Shown: positions 1 through 6,632 of the stretch, one piece after another
How positions within the stretch are numbered: position 1 is the first letter of the stretch
Layout of the letters: every line of letters begins with the position of its first letter
Assembly: GCA_019751755.1 (NCBI GenBank)
Contig: JAIENA010000470.1
Coordinates: 1 to 32,328, forward strand
Direction: 5' to 3'
DNA from: Burkholderiaceae bacterium
GTDB lineage: Bacteria > Pseudomonadota > Gammaproteobacteria > Burkholderiales > Burkholderiaceae_D
Length of the DNA: 32,328 nucleotides
Made by a program: the position numbers and the translations under genes
The notes under the pieces: model-generated
The model's input: only the letters and a program-made list of their open reading frames with translations
What the model was told of the DNA's origin: nothing
Database searches by the model: none

Positions 1-540
1 GGATCATGGGCCACTTCGTCGCATTCAAAAAACGCACGGCAGTCATGCGACTCACAAACGAGCATATATTGACAAAAAAGCATTTCTTCGAGCAGGTTAT
101 GCATCATTGTGCGGCCTTCAAAACGTGGAACAATCCTGCAGGGCCCGGCCATCCTGCCGGACCACCGAATCATTGGGATTCATTAACAAAGGTGGATAGT
201 ACGCCACGTTAGCCACGTTCACCAGATTGCTTTACCGGTCGATTGCTGCGGGCTCTTTTCAGCGGCGTAAACAAGATTTCACATGATGGAATTTAGGTGC
301 CGATTCGCTCGTTGATATTTCTCAATCTACAGAAACCTCTCTCGCATTGTGAGATATGTTTGTAAGCCCTTCTTTTAATAGGGAAAAATCCCATTCTGTT
401 TTACTTTCGAGGACCCGGATTCGACGAAGAATGGGGCTTATGATGAAGTGAATCATGTGCGATCCGCCGCAAGCGGTGCGCGCGAACACAACAGGTTTCT
501 ATTCACTACGTCTCTTCACTTTCTATTCAAGGAGTCTCAC
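1..540. other. 5' intergenic region, no confident gene
   Basis: No convincing gene is seen. A 68-codon open frame at 6-212 has no recognisable motif, no good ribosome binding site and atypical composition, so I do not call it. The stretch is more AT-rich than the rest of the window, as expected for a regulatory region. It contains an imperfect inverted repeat (10 of 12 positions pairing) with arms at 315-326 (ATATTTCTCAAT) and 346-357 (ATTGTGAGATAT), and a small GGGA/TCCC hairpin near 381-392. These probably belong to the promoter/leader of the gene starting at 541. Confidence 0.4.
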
Positions 541-1218
541 ATGACGCTCGCTTCCGGCGATAACCGATCGATCCCTGCCATGCCAGGCTTTTCCCACCAT
601 GCAACGACCGGCCTCGACAATGTGGCGCTGGCCGGCTTTAGCCGACCGTTCAGCCGCGTTGGCATCATGGGTGCGAGCGAAGCCGGCATGGACATAGCCA
701 CCAGCCTGCTGGCGTCCGATATACCGGTCACGGTTTTTGATCTTGCACGGGAACCGCTCGATCTGGCTAGCGCGTCGATGCGGTCGACTTATCAGGACGC
801 GGTCAGCGACGGTGACCTTACGTTGGCGCAGCGCGACCGGCGGGTGGGATTACTCGCCGCCACCATCAACCTGCATCACTTGAAAGACTGCGATGTGATC
901 GTCGACGTTCTGTGCGCCAGCGGCACGGTCAAGGACGCCATACTGCGACGGCTCAATGAACTGGCCAAACCCGACGCGGTCCTGATCGCTTGCGTCAGCG
1001 TCAGCGACATCGACGCCAACGCCGACGTCAATCGAATCGCTGCCCTGATGCGGTTTCCCGGAAATGTGCTGGGTATGCGTCGCTCGAATGACGCCGGCAT
1101 TGGACTGTGGCAGCTCGTGCCCGTCAAGGCAACGTCGGAACGCGCGTTGGCGACCGCATCCCGGTTCGTGCAAAACCTCGGCATGTCGCAGGTGGCCGCC
1201 ATACCCACCGCTTGCTGA
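541..1218 (+). CDS. 3-hydroxyacyl-CoA dehydrogenase-like NAD-binding domain protein, probably non-catalytic
   Basis: A 225-residue protein resembling only the N-terminal Rossmann domain (3HCDH_N) of 3-hydroxyacyl-CoA dehydrogenases. The ATG at 541 is chosen because AAGGAG lies 6-7 bases upstream; an open frame extends back to 448 without a ribosome binding site. The nucleotide-binding loop reads GIMGASEAGMDIA, so the usual GxGxxG has lost its middle glycine. The later part (AALMRFPGNVLGM, then LVPVKATS) follows the family pattern, but the HFF motif carrying the catalytic histidine is RRS and the LVEV glutamate is replaced by proline. The C-terminal dimerisation/substrate domain is absent. What is seen suggests a dinucleotide-binding relic or sensor rather than an active dehydrogenase. 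The gene stands alone and ends 95 bp before a strong hairpin terminator. Confidence 0.7.
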   Translation: MTLASGDNRSIPAMPGFSHHATTGLDNVALAGFSRPFSRVGIMGASEAGMDIATSLLASDIPVTVFDLAREPLDLASASMRSTYQDAVSDGDLTLAQRDRRVGLLAATINLHHLKDCDVIVDVLCASGTVKDAILRRLNELAKPDAVLIACVSVSDIDANADVNRIAALMRFPGNVLGMRRSNDAGIGLWQLVPVKATSERALATASRFVQNLGMSQVAAIPTAC

Positions 1219-1312
1219 ACGGCGGGTATGCATTGGCGGCGAGGCTTACCAGCATGCAAATTGAATCGGGGCTGGCAGCCTGAAGTTTAATCATGCTGTA
1301 TGTGATGGCACC

Positions 1313-1341
1313 GAATAGTGGCCCCGCTGGGGCCACTATTC
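1313..1341. terminator. Strong hairpin, probable bidirectional terminator
   Basis: A perfect 13-bp inverted repeat (GAATAGTGGCCCC / GGGGCCACTATTC) with a 3-base loop (GCT), 95 bp after the stop of the gene ending at 1218. There is no long T run, but the stem is very stable and its outer part is AT-rich on both sides, which fits a bidirectional terminator. Confidence 0.65.
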
Positions 1342-1845
1342 ATTTACAACGCCGACGTCAAGGGCAGCCAAGACCGCGCTCACTGCGACCAAAACCTGCA
1401 CAACGCTAGCCAAGCACCACAGGTGCAGGCCTCACCAGGCCGGGACCGGCGTGAGTGCGGCGGTGATCACCTTGTCCACAGCGCTTGCAAACGATGGATA
1501 CTCATTAGTAATATTACTGTACTCATTGGTAGCATTTATTCCGCTACGGTAGTATTATTGCCTTACGGGTGTTAGTCTGAATGAATGACGCAGGCTATCC
1601 GCAGCACTACGCTTTCGATGAGTGCGCCCCAGTCAGTGCGCCGCACGTGCCGTTGCGAATGACCGGCGCCACGATTCGGCAGGTTGACGTACATCACCAC
1701 CATCACCGCCATGACGGGCTGGCGAGGTTGCAGCCATGACCCTGCCCCGGCTCGGCAAGGCTTGGTCAGGCTTGACGTCCTGCTGTGCCCCGGTGCCGCT
1801 GGACACGGCATAACGCCCTACTTTTACCGTACAAGGAAACAGACC
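1342..1845. other. Gap between terminator and folE: phased repeats, no confident gene
   Basis: No gene is called with confidence. The region 1499-1560 is AT-rich and contains phased direct repeats (separate entry). A 52-codon frame at 1581-1739 encodes a run of five consecutive histidines and is followed by an ATGA-overlapping 25-codon frame (1736-1813); neither has a ribosome binding site. On the minus strand, about 1339-1495 reads as a coding-like stretch interrupted by an in-frame TGA, with a short hydrophobic second half. It could be a decayed gene end reading into the hairpin at 1313-1341, but I cannot assign it. Confidence 0.4.
1499..1531. promoter_or_regulatory. Phased direct repeats TACTCATTRGTA, candidate regulator site
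   Basis: Two 12-bp copies, TACTCATTAGTA at 1499-1510 and TACTCATTGGTA at 1520-1531, start exactly 21 bp apart (two helical turns), with a perfect AGTAATATTACT palindrome at 1507-1518 between and overlapping them. They lie in an AT-rich island about 315 bp upstream of folE, after the preceding terminator. Helical phasing suggests cooperative binding of a dimeric regulator to one DNA face. The regulator is not known. Confidence 0.35.
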
Positions 1846-2553
1846 ATGCTGGAACAGCAAGCGCCGCAGTACCGCCCCGATCACACCTCCGTCTCGGCCC
1901 GCATCCGCGCCCGGCTGATGCAGCGCGGCGTGCGTTTTCACGCCAATGACAATATTGCCGAGCACCTGGAACCCGGCGAGATGGCGCAACTGCTCGACGA
2001 GGTCAGCGAGCGCATGCACGGCGTGCTGGAAAGCCTGGTGATCGACACCACCAATGATCACAATTCACAGGACACCGCCCGCCGGGTGGCCAAGATGTAT
2101 CTGCAAGAAGTGTTTGGCGGCCGTTACGAGGCGCCGCCGGCGGTCACCGAATTCCCCAACGTGGCCCAATTGAACGAGCTGATGATCATCGGCCCGATCA
2201 CCGTGCGCAGCGCCTGTTCCCATCACCTGTGCCCGGTCATGGGCAAAGTCTGGATCGGCGTCATGCCGAACCAGCATTCGAACCTGATCGGCCTGTCCAA
2301 ATATGCGCGCCTGGCGGGCTGGATCATGAGCCGCCCGCAAATTCAGGAGGAAGCGGTAATCCAGTTGGCCGAACTGTTGCAGGAAAAAGTGCGCCCCGAC
2401 GGCCTGGCCGTGATCATGGAAGCCGACCATTTCTGCATGCAGTGGCGTGGCGTCAAGGATAACGACGCGCGCATGATCAACAGTGTCATGCGCGGCAGCT
2501 TCCTGACGGATGCCGCGCTGCGGCGCGAATTCCTGGCACTGATTAAACGCTAA
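1846..2553 (+). CDS. folE: GTP cyclohydrolase I (FolE)
   Basis: A 235-residue type I GTP cyclohydrolase, which converts GTP to 7,8-dihydroneopterin triphosphate, the entry step to tetrahydrofolate and pterins, in the cytoplasm. The ATG at 1846 follows AAGGAAA; upstream in-frame starts lack a ribosome binding site. The zinc/catalytic motif is SACSHHLCPVMG, in which the usual CEHH is CSHH. The second zinc cysteine lies in HFCMQWRGVKD. The C-terminal segment reads MINSVMRGSFL rather than the SATTTT type of E. coli FolE, marking a divergent paralogue of the kind I recall in pseudomonads and betaproteobacteria. It heads an operon with a BLUF photoreceptor, DUF393 and DUF2256. From that context I infer it feeds folate (for instance the methenyl-tetrahydrofolate antenna of photolyase/cryptochrome) rather than being the only housekeeping enzyme. 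Confidence 0.93.
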   Translation: MLEQQAPQYRPDHTSVSARIRARLMQRGVRFHANDNIAEHLEPGEMAQLLDEVSERMHGVLESLVIDTTNDHNSQDTARRVAKMYLQEVFGGRYEAPPAVTEFPNVAQLNELMIIGPITVRSACSHHLCPVMGKVWIGVMPNQHSNLIGLSKYARLAGWIMSRPQIQEEAVIQLAELLQEKVRPDGLAVIMEADHFCMQWRGVKDNDARMINSVMRGSFLTDAALRREFLALIKR

Positions 2554-2574
2554 TTCCTACCGAAAGGAACTGTC

Positions 2575-3000
2575 ATGCTCGTCCGTCTTTTGTATACCAG
2601 CCGCGCCGTTGACCACGCCGACAGTGGCGCCGTCAGCGCCATTTTGCAGCAATCGCGCCAGCATAATCCGCCTGCCGGCATTACCGGCGTGCTGTGCCAC
2701 AGCGAACGCTTGTACCTGCAACTGCTCGAAGGTGGCCGCGAGCAGGTCAACCAATTGTATGCCCGCATCCTTGTCGACCGCCGCCACACGGCGGTGACGC
2801 TGTTGCATTACGAAGAAATCAACGAGCGCCGCTACGCCGGCTGGACCATGGGCCAGACCAACCTGGACAAGCTCAATCCCGGCACGCTGCTGCGTTACTC
2901 GGCACTGCCGGCGTTTGATCCGTATGCGCTGAGCGGGGCCAGTTCGCTGGCCCTCATTGATGAACTGATGGCTGCCGCCGCTGTACTCGGGCGCGTCTGA
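2575..3000 (+). CDS. BLUF-domain blue-light photoreceptor
   Basis: A 141-residue short BLUF protein (blue-light sensing using FAD) with a single sensor domain and a C-terminal helix pair, and no attached output domain. All photocycle residues are present with one constant offset of 14 from AppA: Tyr7 (Y21), Asn31 (N45), Gln49 (Q63), Trp90 (W104) and Met92 (M106). The core motif GITGVL and the sequence LYLQLLEGGREQV are typical. It starts 21 bp after folE with AAAGGAA ahead of the ATG, so it is very likely cotranscribed. Short BLUF proteins signal through protein partners; the partner is not visible here, and FolE or the lost photolyase are only guesses. Light-dependent control of pterin or folate supply is an attractive inference. 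Confidence 0.93.
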   Translation: MLVRLLYTSRAVDHADSGAVSAILQQSRQHNPPAGITGVLCHSERLYLQLLEGGREQVNQLYARILVDRRHTAVTLLHYEEINERRYAGWTMGQTNLDKLNPGTLLRYSALPAFDPYALSGASSLALIDELMAAAAVLGRV

Positions 3001-3099
3001 ACACTGGCCAGCCGGCTGGCACGGTCAGCGCCGTCGCCAGCCCGGTGTTGCCATGTCAGGCCATCCGCCTTTGTTTTGACTTCCGATGGAATCGATATC

Positions 3100-3465
3100 A
3101 TGCAACCGAAGGACCCGCTTCCGACCCTGTACTACGACGGCGCTTGCCCTGTCTGCACGCGCGAAGTGGCGATGTATCGCCGCCAGCACGGCGCAGAACA
3201 GGTATGCTGGATCGACGCGTCAACCTGTTCGGCGGAGCAGCTTGGCGATGACCTGACCCGCAGCGCCGCGCTGAGCCGGCTGCACCTGCGCCGCGCCGAC
3301 GGCAGCCTGGTCAGCGGCGCCGCCGCCTTTACCACGCTATGGCAGTTGCTGCCGCGCTGGGCCTGGCTGGGCCGCTGGCTCGGCAGCGCACCGCTGCTGC
3401 GCGTGCTGGAGCCTGGCTACCGCCTGTTCCTGCGCTTGCGCCGCAGCTGGCGCCGCGCGCCATGA
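3100..3465 (+). CDS. DUF393 (DCC family) thiol-disulfide oxidoreductase-like protein
   Basis: A 121-residue DUF393 protein. The DCC signature is at the N-terminus: YYDGACPVC with Asp13, Cys16 and Cys19, a CxxC pair as in thioredoxin-like proteins. The rest (arginine-rich, with LPRWAWLGRWLGSAP and a C-terminal basic tail) matches the usual family pattern. The ATG at 3100 is preferred to the in-frame TTG at 3076. The gene is about 100 bp downstream of the BLUF gene, and its TGA overlaps the start of the next frame (ATGA at 3462-3465). In related bacteria this family is often found beside photolyase/cryptochrome and FolE genes (recalled, not checked). The redox role is inferred from the CxxC only. 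Confidence 0.85.
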   Translation: MQPKDPLPTLYYDGACPVCTREVAMYRRQHGAEQVCWIDASTCSAEQLGDDLTRSAALSRLHLRRADGSLVSGAAAFTTLWQLLPRWAWLGRWLGSAPLLRVLEPGYRLFLRLRRSWRRAP

Positions 3466-3611
3466 TGGGCGGCGCGGCGCGGATGGCGGTGATCGGTGCC
3501 GGCAGCGCCGGCGCCAGTTGCGCGCGCTCGCCGCGCCGTGCCGGTGATGCGGTGCAGGCCGCGTTGCGACAGGCGCTGGCTGGCACCATCAGCGGCGCGG
3601 ATCCGGCATGA
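3462..3611 (+). pseudogene. Internally deleted remnant of an FAD/NAD(P)-binding oxidoreductase
   Basis: A 49-codon frame overlapping DUF393 by ATGA and DUF2256 by ATGA. Its start contains a textbook dinucleotide-binding motif, MAVIGAGSAGASCAR, as at the N-terminus of renalase/COG3380-like FAD oxidoreductases of about 320 residues. After only about 20 more residues it continues into a segment ([13 protein letters not shown]) that looks like the extreme C-terminus of such enzymes. The simplest reading is a large in-frame internal deletion that kept the reading frame and both overlaps, leaving a minigene that still couples translation of DUF393 to DUF2256. No functional oxidoreductase can remain. 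A genuine small protein is possible but less likely. Confidence 0.6.
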
Positions 3612-3784
3612 GCCGCGATGCACCATCGGGCTTCAAAGGCAACAAGCAAGCACTGCCAAGCAAGCTGTGCCTGGTATGCGGACGCCCGATGACATGGCGC
3701 AAGTGCTGGGCCCGCAACTGGGATCAGGTTCTGTACTGTTCAACCGCTTGCCGCCGGGCCCGTCCCGGCAAGCGCTCGGCCTGA
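3608..3784 (+). CDS. DUF2256 small zinc-ribbon protein
   Basis: A 58-residue protein, easily missed because it is short. It matches DUF2256: [19 protein letters not shown], then [19 protein letters not shown]. Four cysteines form a CxxC...CxxxC pattern (Cys21, Cys24, Cys44, Cys48) expected to bind zinc, with the invariant WRK and RNWDQV. The ATG at 3608 overlaps the previous frame's TGA (ATGA), so it relies on translational coupling. DUF2256 genes are typically adjacent to, or fused with, cryptochrome/photolyase genes (recalled). Here the operon ends immediately afterwards: only 78 bp separate it from the convergent tautomerase gene, so the expected photolyase is missing. The exact function is unknown. 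Confidence 0.85.
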   Translation: MSRDAPSGFKGNKQALPSKLCLVCGRPMTWRKCWARNWDQVLYCSTACRRARPGKRSA

Positions 3785-3862
3785 CGCCTGTTTACCGTGC
3801 CGACCGCGCCGGCGCAAGGCGATGACGGCCGATGGCAAGCCGACCGGCCCCCATGCCAGCGC

Positions 3863-4957
3863 TCAAGCCGCCATCGGCACCGGTTCGGCCACGCGCGCAT
3901 ACACCTGACCATTGAACAGCGGGCGCGCCGTGCGCACAATGCCGGCGCTGGCGACACCGCCGTTGCCGTCCGACTGCACGGTCGCGGCAATCTTGCCGGC
4001 CGGGTGTTCGATCACCACTTCCGTTCCACCCGGGCCGGCCTTGTCATCCAGCCGCACCAACGACGCCGCCACAGTGCCGGGGATGCAGCAGGCTGCCGCC
4101 ACGCAGGTGGCGCCGGTGGCCGCGTGCGCCGCATGGCAATTCCAGGGTACAAAATAACGGGAACTGATGCCGCCGCCAAAGCGCGGCGCACCCAGTAGCG
4201 CCACCTTCGGCAACACCTTGCCAGCGACGTCGCCCATCCCCATCAGCCGCGCCGCCCGCAGCCGCAACTGTTCGATCCGCGCCAGCAGCACCGCATCGGC
4301 GTCCAATTCCGCCTTGCTTTCGTGGCCAGTCTTGCCCACCGAGGTGGCGGCCATCAGCACCATCGGCGTGGTGAAATCGATGCACGTGAGCGGTACGCCG
4401 TCCACCACGTCCAGCGCGCGGCCGGTGGGCAGCAGCGCGCCGGTCTTGGCGCCGGCCGCATCCAGGAAATTCAATTGCACGCCGGCGCCGGTACCCGGCA
4501 CGCCGTCGACCGCCACGTCGCCTTCATACGTGACTTGGCCGTCCGGGGTCTGTACCACGGCTTCCATGACCTTGCCCGTATTGATGTTATAAATGCGCAC
4601 CCGCGTCACGTCGCCGTCAGGCTTCACCAGGCCGCGCTCGATGGCAAATGGCGCCACGCCGGACAGCATGTTGCCGCAATTCGGGCCCGTATCGACCGTG
4701 TTTTCCGTCAGCGACACTTGCGCAAACAGATAGTCGACATCAATCCCGGCGCGTGCCGACGGATTGACGATGACGGCCTTGCTGGTCAACGTGTTGCCGC
4801 CGCCTATGCCGTCGATCTGGCGCGCATCCGGCGACCCCATGATGGCCAGTAGCCACTGGTCGCGGGCGGCCGGCTCTGATGGCAGGTCGGATGCGAGGAA
4901 AAACGGTCCCTTCGAGGTGCCGCCGCGCATCAGCATACAAGGAATGGGAACCAGCAT
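3863..4957 (-). CDS. 4-oxalomesaconate tautomerase / PrpF-family isomerase
   Basis: A 364-residue member of the PrpF/DUF453 family, which shifts a double bond by proton transfer in unsaturated di- and tricarboxylates. The N-terminus IPCMLMRGGTSKGPFFL followed by GSPDARQIDGIGG, and later DTGPNCGNMLSGVAPFAIE (containing the family's conserved cysteine), closely match GalD, the 4-oxalomesaconate tautomerase of gallate catabolism; length fits. The ATG at 4957 is chosen because GAGGAG lies directly upstream; the open frame runs back to 5035 without one. No gallate or protocatechuate ring-cleavage genes are nearby. With a dicarboxylate carrier and a CoA-dependent hydratase/lyase pathway as neighbours, it may instead act on itaconate-, aconitate- or mesaconate-like acids. 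It is divergent from the transporter gene, with shared candidate operators between. Confidence 0.85.
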   Translation of the reverse strand: MLVPIPCMLMRGGTSKGPFFLASDLPSEPAARDQWLLAIMGSPDARQIDGIGGGNTLTSKAVIVNPSARAGIDVDYLFAQVSLTENTVDTGPNCGNMLSGVAPFAIERGLVKPDGDVTRVRIYNINTGKVMEAVVQTPDGQVTYEGDVAVDGVPGTGAGVQLNFLDAAGAKTGALLPTGRALDVVDGVPLTCIDFTTPMVLMAATSVGKTGHESKAELDADAVLLARIEQLRLRAARLMGMGDVAGKVLPKVALLGAPRFGGGISSRYFVPWNCHAAHAATGATCVAAACCIPGTVAASLVRLDDKAGPGGTEVVIEHPAGKIAATVQSDGNGGVASAGIVRTARPLFNGQVYARVAEPVPMAA

Positions 4958-5034
4958 AATTGCTCCTCTGTGTGGTGTAGATGAGCGCATGGTAGTGAGG
5001 CCCGAACTGCCTGTGAATTGCATTATTTGCGTCA

Positions 5035-5057
5035 ATTAATGCATGCAACACATTAAT
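5035..5057. promoter_or_regulatory. ATTAATG...CATTAAT dyad between tautomerase and transporter genes
   Basis: Perfect 7-bp inverted repeat, ATTAATG (5035-5041) and CATTAAT (5051-5057), separated by 9 bp, about 80-100 bp upstream of the tautomerase start. The right arm belongs to AACACATTAAT (5047-5057), which recurs as a direct repeat at 5073-5083, 26 bp downstream. The dyad shape and position suit a LysR-type recognition site; the nearby LysR gene (6633-7547) is the natural candidate. Confidence 0.45.
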
Positions 5058-5076
5058 AAAATTGATGCACAGAACA

Positions 5077-5109
5077 CATTAATTGCAAGATATTTTGCAA
5101 TTTACAAAT
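5077..5109. promoter_or_regulatory. Shared LysR-operator candidate, copy 1 (upstream of transporter)
   Basis: Contains CATTAAT (5077-5083), 10 bp, then TTTGCAATT-N2-CAAAT (5094-5109). The same arrangement with the same 10-bp spacing occurs at 7552-7584 between the LysR gene and the hydratase operon (25 of 33 positions identical by eye). It also contains a direct TTGCAA repeat (5084-5088 region and 5095-5100). Its presence at both divergent promoters argues for common control by the LysR protein. Confidence 0.5.
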
Positions 5110-5184
5110 AAGTGGCGTGGCTCGACACTCTGCCCGACACCGCATCCGGCGGATGCAATGACCATAGACCAAAAGGAGATCACC

Positions 5185-6561
5185 TTGAAAATACCGACCA
5201 ACCCGCACCCGACGCCGCGCCATATACCGATTTACCGGTCGCTCTACTTCCAGGTCTTGGTGGGCGTGATGCTCGGCATTGTTGTCGGACATTTCTGGCC
5301 CGCACAAGGCGCCGCGCTGAAACCGCTGGGCGACGCCTTCGTACGACTGGTGAAAATGATGATTGCCCCGATTGTGTTCTGCACCATCGCACTGGGCATT
5401 GCCAACATGAATGACATGAAACAGGTCGGCAAGACCATGGCCAAGGCCATGGGACTGTTCTACGCGCTGACCCTGATTGCCTTGCTGACCGGCCTGGCCG
5501 CCGTCATGCTGATCCAGCCAGGCGTGGGCATGAACGTCAACCCGGCCTTGCTCGATAGCGGCGTGGCCGCCAAGTACATGAAGTCGGGGGCGCCGTCCGG
5601 CTTCGTGGAATTCATGATGCACATCATCCCGCATACCTTCTTTGGCGCCTTTGCCGACGGCGAAGTGCTGCCCGTGCTGTTGCTGGCGATACTGGTCGGT
5701 TTTGGCATCGCCCGCTGCGGCCAAGAGGGCAAGACCGCGCACACAGCCATCGAATCGTTTTCGCATGTGCTGTTCAACGTCTTCGGTTTCCTCATGAAAC
5801 TGGCGCCGCTGGCGGCCTTTGGCGCCATGGCGTTCACCGTCGGCAAATACGGCATCAAGTCCATCAGTTCACTGGGCCTGCTGATCGGCACCTTCTATAC
5901 CGCGTGCCTGCTGTTCATTGTGGTCGTCATCGGCACACTGGCGCGACTGCACGGTTTCAGCCTGATCAAGCTGCTGCGCTATTTCCGTGAAGAATTGGTC
6001 GTAGTATTAGGCACGTCGTCCACCGAACCGGTGCTGCCGCGCATGCTGATGAAGCTGGAAAAGCTCGGTTGCCACAAAAGCGTGTCCGGCCTGGTTCTGC
6101 CGCTGGGCTACTCCTTCAACCTGGACGGCACGGCGATTTATCTGACCCTGGCCAGCGTCTTCATTGCCCAGGCCTGCAACATCCACCTGGAACTGACGCA
6201 AATCCTCTCCTTGCTGGCGGTGATGCTGATCAGTTCGAAGGGCGCCGCCGGCGTCACCGGTAGTGGCTTCGTCGCGCTGGTTGCCACCTTGACGGTCATG
6301 CCGGAAATCCCGGTGGCTGGCGTGGCGCTGATCGTCGGGATTGACCGTTTCATGTCGGAAGCGCGCGCCTTGACCAGCCTGATCAGCAATGCCGTGGCAT
6401 CCGTCGTGGTCTCGCTGTGGGAAGGCGCCTGCGACCGCGACACACTGCAGCGCGAACTGGCACAAGGCTTTAACGGCAGCGCAGCGGCGCCAGCCCCAGT
6501 GGTAGCGTCGAACGTGGCAACTCACATGCCGCCTGAGGCGGCACTGCAAGCGGCCGGCTAG
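5185..6561 (+). CDS. DctA-type C4-dicarboxylate:cation symporter
   Basis: A 458-residue dicarboxylate/amino acid:cation symporter of the inner membrane (DAACS family, DctA/GltP fold with eight helices and two hairpins). Family motifs are visible: FVRLVKMMIAPIVFCTI in helix 3, LGTSSTEPVLPRMLMKLEKLG in hairpin 1, SFNLDGTAIYLTLASVFIAQA in helix 7 and SSKGAAGVTGSGFVALVATL in hairpin 2. The TTG at 5185 is preferred because AGGAG sits 6 bases upstream; an ATG at 5158 would add nine residues without a good site. DctA proteins carry succinate, fumarate, malate and similar acids. Divergence from the tautomerase gene and proximity to the CoA pathway suggest it imports the island's growth substrate. A 27-residue alanine/proline-rich C-terminal tail is an add-on. 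Confidence 0.87.
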   Translation: MKIPTNPHPTPRHIPIYRSLYFQVLVGVMLGIVVGHFWPAQGAALKPLGDAFVRLVKMMIAPIVFCTIALGIANMNDMKQVGKTMAKAMGLFYALTLIALLTGLAAVMLIQPGVGMNVNPALLDSGVAAKYMKSGAPSGFVEFMMHIIPHTFFGAFADGEVLPVLLLAILVGFGIARCGQEGKTAHTAIESFSHVLFNVFGFLMKLAPLAAFGAMAFTVGKYGIKSISSLGLLIGTFYTACLLFIVVVIGTLARLHGFSLIKLLRYFREELVVVLGTSSTEPVLPRMLMKLEKLGCHKSVSGLVLPLGYSFNLDGTAIYLTLASVFIAQACNIHLELTQILSLLAVMLISSKGAAGVTGSGFVALVATLTVMPEIPVAGVALIVGIDRFMSEARALTSLISNAVASVVVSLWEGACDRDTLQRELAQGFNGSAAAPAPVVASNVATHMPPEAALQAAG

Positions 6562-6568
6562 GCGCCCA

Positions 6569-6610
6569 GCCTGGCCGCAGCGGCAACGCCCGCCGGTGCG
6601 CCGGCCAGGC
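6569..6610. terminator. GC-rich hairpin between convergent genes
   Basis: Inverted repeat GCCTGGCCG (6569-6577) / CGGCCAGGC (6602-6610) in the 71-bp gap between the convergent transporter and LysR genes. The loop is 24 bases with further GC pairing possible. No T run, so intrinsic termination is uncertain. Confidence 0.4.
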
Positions 6611-6632
6611 GCCCCACCACGGCGCCGCCTGG

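Noticed and set aside
6..212. 68-codon open frame at the window start
   Set aside because: No ribosome binding site, no family resemblance and atypical composition.
1318..1575. 85-codon plus-strand frame after the first gene
   Set aside because: It begins inside the terminator hairpin, has no ribosome binding site, and its composition is not coding-like.
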